Source: Marisediminitalea aggregata | Lineage (GTDB): Bacteria > Pseudomonadota > Gammaproteobacteria > Enterobacterales > Alteromonadaceae | DNA length: 64,000 nucleotides | Assembly (NCBI RefSeq): GCF_900129565.1 | Contig: NZ_FQWD01000001.1 | Span: forward strand, 248,001-312,000 | Direction of reading: 5' to 3' | Part shown: positions 1-10,200 of the stretch, in pieces | Layout: each line of letters begins with the position of its first letter | How positions within the stretch are numbered: position 1 is the stretch's first letter | Notes under the pieces: model-generated | Databases searched by the model: none | Told to the model about the DNA's origin: nothing | Seen by the model: only the letters and a program-made list of their open reading frames with translations | Position numbers and translations under genes: made by a program

Positions 1-2512
1 CATGGGGGAGGACACCGTTAAATCGCACGTCACTGCCAATGTTCACACTGACATTGGTCGCTTGTTCGTTACCGTCAGCCAGCACCATCAGTGGCATCAA
101 ATCGGTCGATAATTTATTAAACGGCAATGGCAGGCGAGAGTCTACGCCATGCAAATCACTGTTTAAGGTGGCGTGATACTGGAACCCGTCTTTTTTGAGG
201 GAAACCGATACATCGGTTTGCCAGTTACTGCGCCCGGAGAGGTAAGCGTTAAAAGCGGGATTAAATCGCTCAATCAAGGGTTGCGTGGCCCAGTTGCCGG
301 CCAGATGCATATCCAGCAGGTATTCATCGCTCAACTGGCTGCCCGTAAGCTGAATAGTAACAGGTTGGTCAGTTAAGTCTGCCGTTACCCCTTCCAAAGA
401 AATATTGGCATTGTCGAACGCTATATCGCCTTGCACGTTTGCAAACACCAGATCCAGGCTTGTTACTGTCACCTGATTATTATTCAGGGTTGCAACACCA
501 GACGCCGACACCTGTTCGCCGTTTAACGGGATATCCAGATGCAAGCGAGCGCTCAGAGGACCATCTACCACTACATCCCGGGTCAATACTTTGCCCAGGG
601 AGTCTTGCATGCTGGAGGCCTGCATCAATTTTCCAACGGCTTCGCCGGTACCTACGCCGTTAGCATCTATAGACAATACCGACGAACCGGCCAGTCGGGG
701 AATTTTCGCCTGCAGGTTGCTCAGTTGAATGGCTTGCAATTGGCTTGAGTCACTGCTCATGTAGAGCGACTCGTTTTCGAACAGCAAGTCCATGCTTAAT
801 TCAGTGAGTGCGGGCCACTGGCGCGAAAACGTAAATTCAGCGTCTTTAATAGCAACCTGAGCCTGAAAGATGCCCTCATTTTGCCTGAACGGGAAAGCAT
901 CTACCGCTCCATGCCATATCACTGTGGCCTGTTCTACTTCTCCGGCTCCGCTAAAGGCGCGATTCAGATAGCTAACCGTACCTTTACCCATATAATCAGC
1001 CGGGAATAACTGTGGTACTTTGCTGAGCGGCATTTTGCTGACATTCAGTACGGTAGATAAATGTTTGTTGGCAAACTGGTAGCGCAATGACTGCTCGAAA
1101 CTCACTAATTCGCCATCGACGGCCAGTTTGTCTATCCACAACTGCCAGTCTTTGTTGTTATCGGCAAAAAGATAAGCCCGCCCTTTCACCGACGCCAGAT
1201 CTATGTCCTGCGGCAGTAAATTATCTACGGAGAAGGCCACATCTGCTGCATCAAGCTCCAGTACGCCGTGGTCCTGATACCAGAAAAACTCTGCATCCAG
1301 CGCATTGAGCCCGGGTACGTGTCCACTTTGCTGCCACTGCATATCAAATACCTTGGCAGCGGCAGAAAACTGTTTGTCCTGCCATTGTAATTGCAATGTG
1401 GCCAGCTCAGCTTCAGGCTGAAGTCGGTTGATTAGCGAACCTCCGTCACCACTAATAAACAGCGGTGCCAGCGACAACAATGGCGACAACGTCAGTGGTT
1501 TCACGGTATTGATCAACACGTTGCCGTTATTGTCGGCTTTGCCAACCAGGTCGGTAACCAGCGTGTGTTTACCGGACTGCAGCACCAGTTGGTCAACCCG
1601 AATCGACCAGCCGTCATCGACCGGGACGGCCTGCACAGTGCCGCCGCGAATATGGCTTTGCAGTGACGCATCCTCAGCAATACGCCAGGCAATATCGCTG
1701 TCATCAAAGTCAACCTGTACCGCTGTCACCTGATTGTCGTTTAGTGATGCCCAAAATTCAAAATTACCGCGGCTTTCTTCAACTGGCGAACGCGTGGGTA
1801 ACAATGCGCTTACCCATGGAGAAATGTCCAGCGCTTCACCCTTAGCGTATAAGGTGCCCTGCAGTGAGGATTTATCGCCATACAAATCGAGTATGAAGGA
1901 CGCCGAGTTGTTCGCCAGCTCCTGAACCCGAATTTCTCCGCGTCCCTGGTGTCGCTCGTCACGGTTAACCCACACCAGCTGCGAAAGCTCGACCACTTGT
2001 TCGTCGTTTGCTGTGACCAGCCTGACCTCGCCGTGCAGCAGCGAAAAGCTCTGCAACTGATCTAAAAACAGGCTGCGCAAAGCCTCAACAATCGGGAAGT
2101 CTCCGGCATCACCGGACTCCATGCGCTGGGTATCAATTTTGGCTGCCAATCCCACCAAATCAAAGCGTTTGGATGACAGCTCCCGTTGCTGAATGGATTG
2201 CCAGAAATCCACTTCTACGTAAACTTGCTGGACGCGCAGTTCAACCGGTGACAGGTCGTTCTGAGTGAACTCAACGCCGTTAAGTACAATACTTGGGCCG
2301 GTGCCCTGCCAGGCGGCGGAAAGACTGTCGATGGTGAGATTGATGCCGTATTGGGCGCTCAGGTAATCCTCGATGAGATGCTTTTCTTCATCGAGATAGG
2401 GAAGGGTGTAACGCAGTACACTCAGCAAAACAGCAAACAGCACCAGTACAATGGCGCATAACAGCCAAAGTTTCCTTACAAGATAGGCGGAAACAGACAG
2501 GACGCGGTTCAC
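1..2512 (-). CDS. yhdP: YhdP family AsmA-like envelope protein (partial, C-terminus off window)
   Basis: The reading frame is open from a GTG start at 2512 to the left edge, about 837 codons; family members are usually about 1270 residues, so roughly the last third is missing. The start GTG overlaps the rng stop as GTGA, which implies translational coupling. The N-terminus has a basic tip, one hydrophobic anchor (LWLLCAIVLVLFAVLLSVL) and then the LPYLDEEKHLIEDYLS stretch typical of YhdP/AsmA-like proteins; the rest looks like repetitive beta-rich sequence. In E. coli YhdP, with TamB and YdbH, is implicated in moving phospholipids to the outer membrane. The rng-yhdP order matches enteric genomes. 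Assignment rests on N-terminal character, length and synteny. Confidence 0.85.
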   Translation of the reverse strand, partial: MNRVLSVSAYLVRKLWLLCAIVLVLFAVLLSVLRYTLPYLDEEKHLIEDYLSAQYGINLTIDSLSAAWQGTGPSIVLNGVEFTQNDLSPVELRVQQVYVEVDFWQSIQQRELSSKRFDLVGLAAKIDTQRMESGDAGDFPIVEALRSLFLDQLQSFSLLHGEVRLVTANDEQVVELSQLVWVNRDERHQGRGEIRVQELANNSASFILDLYGDKSSLQGTLYAKGEALDISPWVSALLPTRSPVEESRGNFEFWASLNDNQVTAVQVDFDDSDIAWRIAEDASLQSHIRGGTVQAVPVDDGWSIRVDQLVLQSGKHTLVTDLVGKADNNGNVLINTVKPLTLSPLLSLAPLFISGDGGSLINRLQPEAELATLQLQWQDKQFSAAAKVFDMQWQQSGHVPGLNALDAEFFWYQDHGVLELDAADVAFSVDNLLPQDIDLASVKGRAYLFADNNKDWQLWIDKLAVDGELVSFEQSLRYQFANKHLSTVLNVSKMPLSKVPQLFPADYMGKGTVSYLNRAFSGAGEVEQATVIWHGAVDAFPFRQNEGIFQAQVAIKDAEFTFSRQWPALTELSMDLLFENESLYMSSDSSQLQAIQLSNLQAKIPRLAGSSVLSIDANGVGTGEAVGKLMQASSMQDSLGKVLTRDVVVDGPLSARLHLDIPLNGEQVSASGVATLNNNQVTVTSLDLVFANVQGDIAFDNANISLEGVTADLTDQPVTIQLTGSQLSDEYLLDMHLAGNWATQPLIERFNPAFNAYLSGRSNWQTDVSVSLKKDGFQYHATLNSDLHGVDSRLPLPFNKLSTDLMPLMVLADGNEQATNVSVNIGSDVRFNGVLPH

Positions 2513-3975
2513 ATCATTACCACATCGTACTTATCCTGGTTGTACATTGTTTCAGTTTGTACTTTGATTTGTTTTGAAACAAAGACTTCCAGTTCTGCCA
2601 ACATGTGAGATTCCTCTCCCAACAAGTAGTCCGCCACGGAGGGAGACGCATACACAACGAACTTGTCTGCGTCGTAGGCGCGGTTGACCCGCACAATTTC
2701 ACGCATGATTTCAAAGCAGATGGTTTCCAGCGTTTTCACGGAGCCGCGCCCTTTACACACCGGGCATTCACCACACAAAATATGCTCAAGGCTTTCACGG
2801 GTGCGCTTACGCGTCATTTCTACCAGACCCAACGACGTAAAGCCGTGAATATTCACTTTAGCCCGGTCTTTGGCCATGGCGGTTTCCAGGCTATTCAGCA
2901 CCCGGCGTTTGTGATCGTTGTCCGTCATGTCGATAAAATCGATCAGGATCATCCCGCCCAGATTGCGCAATCTGAGTTGACGAGCGATAGCCTGAGTCGC
3001 TTCCACATTGGTATTAAAGATGGTCTCTTCCAGGTTGCGATGGCCTACAAACGCCCCGGTATTAATATCAATGGTGGTCATGGCTTCGGTTTGGTCGATG
3101 ATCAGATAACCACCTGATTTAAGATCTACCCTGCGCTCCAATGCGCGCTGCACTTCGTTTTCAACGTCGTACAAATCGAAGATAGGCCGGTCGCCCGGGT
3201 AATACTCCAGCTTGCGGTTCATCTCTGGCACATATTCTTTGGTGAACTGCGACAGTTCCTGATAAGACAGCTTGGAGTCGATTCGAATACGGTCCAGTTC
3301 AGTGCCGACGAAATCACGTAACACGCGTCGAGCTAATGGCAAATCTTCGTACAGGACATGAGACTTACGGCGCTTAAGGCGCTGCTGAATTTTGCTCCAC
3401 AAACGGCGCAGAAAGTCAGCATCTGCTGCCACTTCAGGGTGACTCACCCCTTCTGCCGCAGTACGGAGTATAAAGCCGCCGTCTTCATCACAAAACGCGG
3501 AAACCAGCTCTTTTAGGCGCTCGCGCTCAGCTTCATCCTCGATGCGCTGAGACACACCCACGTGGGTCACGCTGGGCATAAAGACCAGATAACGAGACGG
3601 AATAGTAATGTCGGTAGTGAGCCTGGCGCCTTTGGTTCCAATGGGATCCTTGACGACTTGTACTACGATATCCTGCCCATCACGGACCAAATCACGGATA
3701 TCGTGCTTTTCAATATGGCTGGTAGAGACTTCGCCTACCACTTCGTTGTGGATCACGATATCTGAGGCATGCAAAAACGCGGCTTTCTCTAGTCCGATAT
3801 CTACAAATGCAGCCTGCATACCAGGCAACACCCGGCTTACTTTACCGCGATAGATATTGCCCACCAGCCCGCGCTTGGTATGGCGTTCAACATGAACTTC
3901 CTGCAGAATACCATTTTCAATTAGCGCCACCCGCGACTCCGACGGCGTAACGTTAATCAATAATTCTGCACTCAT
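2509..3975 (-). CDS. rng: Ribonuclease G
   Basis: The 488-residue protein matches the length of E. coli RNase G (489). An S1-like RNA-binding domain spans about residues 35-128. The DNase I-like catalytic part carries TIDINTG with D303 and LIDFID with D346, the two metal-binding aspartates of the RNase E/G family. The Zn-link CxxC follows as C404 and C407 in GECPVCKGRG. The long C-terminal scaffold of RNase E is absent, which separates it from RNase E. It is a cytoplasmic endonuclease for 16S rRNA 5' maturation and mRNA turnover. Its ATG overlaps the maf stop (ATGA) and its own stop overlaps the yhdP start. Confidence 0.97.
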   Translation of the reverse strand: MSAELLINVTPSESRVALIENGILQEVHVERHTKRGLVGNIYRGKVSRVLPGMQAAFVDIGLEKAAFLHASDIVIHNEVVGEVSTSHIEKHDIRDLVRDGQDIVVQVVKDPIGTKGARLTTDITIPSRYLVFMPSVTHVGVSQRIEDEAERERLKELVSAFCDEDGGFILRTAAEGVSHPEVAADADFLRRLWSKIQQRLKRRKSHVLYEDLPLARRVLRDFVGTELDRIRIDSKLSYQELSQFTKEYVPEMNRKLEYYPGDRPIFDLYDVENEVQRALERRVDLKSGGYLIIDQTEAMTTIDINTGAFVGHRNLEETIFNTNVEATQAIARQLRLRNLGGMILIDFIDMTDNDHKRRVLNSLETAMAKDRAKVNIHGFTSLGLVEMTRKRTRESLEHILCGECPVCKGRGSVKTLETICFEIMREIVRVNRAYDADKFVVYASPSVADYLLGEESHMLAELEVFVSKQIKVQTETMYNQDKYDVVMM

Positions 3976-4550
3976 GACATCACCTCAAATTCTTTGAGCA
4001 ATTGTACGGTTTCATATAATGGCAACCCTACTACCGCACTATAACTTCCGTTGATTGACTTAACAAATTGCCCGCCAATTCCTTGAATACCGTAGGCGCC
4101 TGCTTTATCTACTGGTTCACCCGTGGCCCAGTAATCGTCGATTTGCACCGCGGTTAAAGGACCGAATACGACTTGCGTGACCACGCACAGTGTCTTTTGA
4201 CGGGTTGCATCTCTGACACTGACAGAGGTCATGACCTCATGCTGCCGGCCACTCAGGGATTGCAACATGCTACGCGCGTGCTCTGCATTACGGGGCTTGC
4301 CCAGCGCCTGATTATCCAGCACCACCATGGTGTCTGAAGCCAGTACCACTTGCGCTGTCCCTTCGACTTGCAGCCAGGCTGCATTGGCTTTTTCCGCGGC
4401 TAAACGCAACACCTGTGCTTTTGGCGGCTCATTGGTCAAGGCTGATTCGTCCAAATCCACGGGCTGCTGAATAAATTCGACCCCAATCTGGCTCAATAGT
4501 TCGGCGCGTCGGGGCGAGGCCGACGCAAGCATTAAGGTTCTAGTTTGCAT
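3972..4550 (-). CDS. maf: Maf-family nucleotide pyrophosphatase (septum/house-cleaning protein)
   Basis: From the ATG at 4550 the protein is 192 residues. It begins MQTRTLMLASASPRRAELL, the canonical Maf N-terminus with the ASASPRR substrate-binding motif, followed by ASDTMVVLDNQALGKP, which contains the catalytic aspartate region. The frame stays open 28 codons further upstream, but that part lies inside mreD and does not look like Maf. The chosen ATG shares one base with the mreD stop (TGATG). Maf proteins hydrolyse non-canonical or methylated nucleoside triphosphates to monophosphates in the cytoplasm. The mreBCD-maf-rng order is conserved in gammaproteobacteria. Confidence 0.95.
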   Translation of the reverse strand: MQTRTLMLASASPRRAELLSQIGVEFIQQPVDLDESALTNEPPKAQVLRLAAEKANAAWLQVEGTAQVVLASDTMVVLDNQALGKPRNAEHARSMLQSLSGRQHEVMTSVSVRDATRQKTLCVVTQVVFGPLTAVQIDDYWATGEPVDKAGAYGIQGIGGQFVKSINGSYSAVVGLPLYETVQLLKEFEVMS

Positions 4551-5029
4551 CAGGTAATCCTTAGCTGACGTCTTATTTTTCGCAGTAGCCAGAACATCCA
4601 GGGCCACAGAGCCATTGACGTTAACACCGGCCAAAGTTCCTCAAACCGGAATGTGACATCGGTGAGCAGTCTCAATAACCAAAATAGCAGTGAATGGTAC
4701 AGCCCGCTTACTACGCCAATGATCACAGCCTGTTGCCAAACCGAGTAATTTCGAAGGCGCTGGTAATTTGCCGCCAACACGTAAATAGACACGCTCAAAG
4801 CAAAACTGTGTACACCTAACGCCGTGCCCAGCAGAATATCCATTGCCAGGCCGCTAATAAATGCCACGCCCACATTGGCCCGATGCGGCAAAGCCATTAC
4901 CCAGTAGGCCAGTACGATGAGCACCCAGTCAGGACGGTACATATCCACCTGAATCGGCACCGGAATAATCTGGCACACCATGGCAATAATAATGCTAATA
5001 GCAATAGTGTAGTGGCGAACCTTAATCAC
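4550..5029 (-). CDS. mreD: Rod shape-determining protein MreD
   Basis: A 159-residue integral membrane protein with about five hydrophobic segments, starting MIKVRHYTIAISIIIAMVCQ. It has the family features IPVPIQVDMYRPDWVLIVL near residues 22-40 and the conserved FISGLAMDILLGTALG stretch. MreD acts in the inner membrane with MreC, RodA and PBP2 in the elongasome. The start overlaps the end of mreC by 8 bp, and the stop shares a base with the maf ATG, so the three genes are probably translated from one mRNA. Confidence 0.96.
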   Translation of the reverse strand: MIKVRHYTIAISIIIAMVCQIIPVPIQVDMYRPDWVLIVLAYWVMALPHRANVGVAFISGLAMDILLGTALGVHSFALSVSIYVLAANYQRLRNYSVWQQAVIIGVVSGLYHSLLFWLLRLLTDVTFRFEELWPVLTSMALWPWMFWLLRKIRRQLRIT

Positions 5030-5888
5030 TGGCCTTCTCCACTGCGCTGCTATCCTCTTCGTTTTCTACACCATTTGGCCACAGTATCAGTAGGTATTTC
5101 AGCCGGTTCAAACGTGCCAGCGGCAACACCGTTACCTGTGCAAACGGACGCGATTCGTCGCGCACCACTTCAGTCACTTCTGCCACGGGATACCCCTCCG
5201 GAAACACATCACCTAATCCGGACGATACCAATACATCGCCTACTTCCACATCGGTACTGTGCGCAACGTGCTCCAGGAACAATTCGTCAATAACTCCACC
5301 ACCGCTGGCAATAAATCGTGCATTGTTTCGCACTGAGCGTACCGGAATAGAGTGCGTGACATCGCTGATTAGCAATACCCGGCTGTTGGTCGTCCCGACC
5401 TCCATGACCTGTCCCACAATACCGCGCTCGTCCAGAATAGCCTGCCCTAAAAACACGCCGTCGATAGCACCTTTATTAATCACGATTTGCTGACTGTAAG
5501 GGGTATTGTCTACCGCCATCAGCTCCGCCACCATTTTGCGCATGTCTTGCCTTACCGGCGCGTCAAGCAGCCTGCGCAACTGCGCATTTTCGCGTTCCAG
5601 GACTTCAAATCGTTGGAGTTTTTCACTCATCAATAATAAACGGTTAGTCAGTTGCTCATTTTCGGCAATGAGAGCCTGACGAGAGGTTAAACGCTGAGCG
5701 CTGACATCGAGTAATTGACCCGGCAGATTCGCCAGGTACTGGATTGGGCTCATCAGCGAGTTCAGAAAAACGCGGGAAGAGGAAAAAGCGTCGAGCCTGA
5801 AGTCCAGAAACATCAAAACCACCGACATGGTTAACGCCAATGCCAGCCGGTTATTCAGTGAGGGACCGCGGGTAAATATGGTATCCAT
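5022..5888 (-). CDS. mreC: Cell shape-determining protein MreC
   Basis: The ATG at 5888 gives 288 residues starting MDTIFTRGPSLNNRL, the usual MreC opening. A further in-frame TTG at 5903 lies inside a hairpin and is less likely. A membrane anchor spans about residues 14-32, a coiled-coil (LTNRLLLMSEKLQRFEVLERE) lies at roughly 70-100, and the beta-sandwich follows with IVNKGAIDGVFLGQAI and DVLVSSGLGDVFPEGYPVA. MreC is a periplasmic bitopic scaffold activating PBP2. There is no clear Shine-Dalgarno site: the ATG lies 7 bases after a perfect 10-bp hairpin, which may set MreC output relative to MreB. Confidence 0.95.
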   Translation of the reverse strand: MDTIFTRGPSLNNRLALALTMSVVLMFLDFRLDAFSSSRVFLNSLMSPIQYLANLPGQLLDVSAQRLTSRQALIAENEQLTNRLLLMSEKLQRFEVLERENAQLRRLLDAPVRQDMRKMVAELMAVDNTPYSQQIVINKGAIDGVFLGQAILDERGIVGQVMEVGTTNSRVLLISDVTHSIPVRSVRNNARFIASGGGVIDELFLEHVAHSTDVEVGDVLVSSGLGDVFPEGYPVAEVTEVVRDESRPFAQVTVLPLARLNRLKYLLILWPNGVENEEDSSAVEKASD

Positions 5889-5892
5889 AAAA

Positions 5893-5923
5893 CAGCAAGG
5901 CAACCTGTGGAGGTTGCCTTGTT
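5893..5923 (-). terminator. mreB/mreC intergenic hairpin (attenuator-like)
   Basis: On the minus strand CAAGGCAACC (5921-5912) and GGTTGCCTTG (5905-5896) form a perfect 10-bp stem with a 6-nt loop, followed by CTGTTTT and then directly by the mreC ATG. It lies just after the mreB stop at 5927. It resembles a partial intrinsic terminator or 3' mRNA stabiliser that would leave mreB more abundant than mreCD; that function is inferred. Confidence 0.7.
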
Positions 5924-5926
5924 CGT

Positions 5927-7108
<1,182 letters not shown>

Positions 7109-7241
7109 AAAAAATATCTTAAGCGTTGTTGACCATGAAAGTACGGTTTTTGTTCATTTTAAGTGCGTCTTGCTCTCATTTCTTCGATTGAAGCTTGCTC
7201 AGAAAGAGAAAATACGTAGGAGTAAGCGCGAAACTTCCGGA

Positions 7242-10200
7242 TTAAAAGCCTTCGCGCATATGAATTGTACGGTCGTTGCCACGGTAGATGCCGAAGAATA
7301 AGTCTGCCGACGGACTGTCATCTGCATCGATGTCGCCGTCGCCGTCCCAGTCTATATTCAGGTGATTCGCCCAATTAGCCCCTGGCGCAGCCGGGTCCAG
7401 TCTAATGCGCACTGAACCGCGTACGGCTACACCGTTGGACATAGCCGGGCCTACCGCAATAACACCATTTGCGCTTTCGCCATTTGTGAGGGTGCCACTT
7501 CCTGCAATGCCCGACAGTAAGCCTGTTAAATCCTGTTCATCATTGCCGGTAGAGGTATTTTCAAGCGTGATTTGCCCACTGCTTTGGGTGAAAGCAACTG
7601 CAGTGCAACTGTCGTCGGTATTCACCAGCCAGTTTCCATTGTTGAAGTATTCAGCAATGACCGGTAAACGCAGTGTTTCAGTTTCCGGGCCAAAGCTGTT
7701 TTCCAAGCGCAATCTGCCGTAGCGCATTTCGCTGCCCTGAACAGAAGCGATGGTAAAGCTTTCACACCCGTTTGGATAACTGGATTGATAGCATATGCCG
7801 TCGGTGTCAGTAAGCACACTGCTGCCAACAATAATGTCGACATCGGCGGTAAACGGCGAGCCGTTACCCGCACCGGTCGCCGGGGTTCTGATCTTGCTGT
7901 ATTCAAGGCTGGTGTCGTACACCGTCATCACAGCATCACCGTCGTAATCGGCACTGTCGGTGATCACCGGAGTAGAGCCAGCGTTAAGTGTATTCAGAGT
8001 TCCCGAATAACCGCTGTTATCGGTAAAATACATATCACTCAGTGAACTTGCTGAAGGAGACAGGGCCCATAACGCATCGGAATAGTTAGCTGTGACTTGT
8101 CCTTTAGCATTGTAGGCCGTTATTTGCAGGGCAGGTTCTGCTCCGGCTGCAAATGCAAAAGACTGACCAAGGTAGGTAAACGCCGCACTACAACTCGGTT
8201 CAATTTGCGGGGTAGTTGCCGCAACGACATCGAAATACGCGGGGGTATAACGCCCCAGACTGACCCCAGTAGCGGTAATCGTCTGTCCTAAATACCCATT
8301 GTCCTGCAGATCAAATTGGTAAGTACCCACTTCGCTCATATAGGCTTCAGAATATGAATAAGCCCCTACGCTAAATGCCGGCACGCTGACAGATTGCCAG
8401 CTCTGAGTAGCGCTACTGCTCACAGATTGATTTGCACTAACGTAATACTGTCCTTCGCTCGCTGAGGCTGATGCGGGTGCCTGACGGGTAACGGCCATTT
8501 GCAGATCACCAGGCTGATAGCCGGGTAATGGACTGCCATTCGCGCCAAGCGCCGTAATGGATAACGTATGCCCGGTTCCCGCTGCAGACACAGCACTGGC
8601 ATTAGTGCTGGCTTGCAACTGTGCTGGAATACTGTCGAGCTGACTACTGCCCGACTCAATAGTGGTGTTGTTGATGTTTGCCGTGGCCGTAATCGTTAAT
8701 CGACCTGCATCGGCATAAGTTCTGCCGGCGAGACTGGTTTCCCCATTGCTGTCGAAGGTCAACTTTACCGGTGCACTGTTTTCTCCGAGACCATTGCCGC
8801 TGACGGGGACCCCGGCAAACGGCACAGAACATTGATCAGGCGAATAGGACGCGTTGCCCGGCGAGACACAGTCATACCCCAGGGTTACCGACTGTTGCCC
8901 GATCAGAAGCGCCTGACAAACCCCGGCATTCGACTGAACGGCCCTCAGACCCACTCGTCCCAAATCAGATTCAGCCACAATGGCGGGCAACGTTGTTTGA
9001 TAAGGATTCGCGGTGTCAAAGAACTCAAAACCGCTATTCACAAAATTAATCACACAGTTGCTCGTACACTGCGTAGCATTGTCCGGTGCTGAAGCCTGGT
9101 CTGCTGCACTGACCGTGATATTGTACTGGCTGGCCGTGGTTTCTGCCAGGCTAAGCGTTGTAGATCCTGTAAACGTTACAGGGTTAGAGGAAGACCAACT
9201 GCCAGCAGGCAAATTCACGCTAACAGGATCACTCACCAGCTCAGAACAGCTGGCGTTTGCACAGGCTTTAAGAGTTACACTGGCGGCACTACAGGTAAGA
9301 GATTGGGTAGGATGCGTAACTTCGTAGTGATGGACCGAGAAACAGCGCTCGACATCGTCCATATCGTCGCGAATTTGCTGCCTGGATTGTTCATAGTCAT
9401 AAATTCGCACGTCATCAAACTGACCATTTGCGGAGTTGTCGGTCATATAACCAACAAAATTAGATGAAGAATTGTCGCCAATCTTCATACTGGTTAAATC
9501 ACCTAACGCCGGGTTGGTCAGATTCCACCGACCATACATAAATACCCGGCTGCCATTCACGTACAAATCGATATCTTCGCCGGGCATATTCCATGTCAGC
9601 GCGATGTTCACCCATTCGTTGGCTCCATAGCCTAACTGTTGAGTAATAACATCCATATTGTTACCGCTGGCGTCTTCCATACCAAAGCCTAGTTCACCGT
9701 TATTCGACAATGACATGTAGAAGAAATACCGATTTGACGCATCAAATAGTTGTCGGTTTCCCCCCCCAATCCAGGGCTGGTCGCTGCGGTACCAGAACGT
9801 AATTGTGCCTCGGTCGCCTACCTGATTGAGATCCAGGTTAGTGTTCACCGCATCCTGATAAGTATTGGTGTTATATGGCACATCCAGGGCTCGACACGAG
9901 ATATCGTTAGACGGTTCAACGGGCTGCACACGCCCCATTGGCGTGCCGTTATTCAGATTTGTGGTTGAATCCAGCACTGTGTTAAACGTCGGCCAGGCTA
10001 ATTCTTCGAACTTATAGTGTAGTCTTGGTCCTGTGCCGGCACAGGTGGGACAGGCGTAGTTTGAGGCCGTATAAAGCGCCTGTACATCGGCAGTGGTCAG
10101 TTCACCTGCGTATATTCTGACGTCGTCAATTTCTCCACGTAAAAAGTCTCTCAGCTCCCAGGAGTTGGACTGATAGTTACCGGAAGCACCGGCATTTGCG

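Noticed and set aside
2605-3117. Long plus-strand open frame (170 codons)
   Set aside because: It is antisense to rng, has no ribosome site and no protein-like character.
9757-9766. Run of eight Cs inside mshQ as a frameshift
   Set aside because: The frame stays open for all 1683 codons through this tract, so no disruption is present, although it could be a sequencing or slippage-prone spot.
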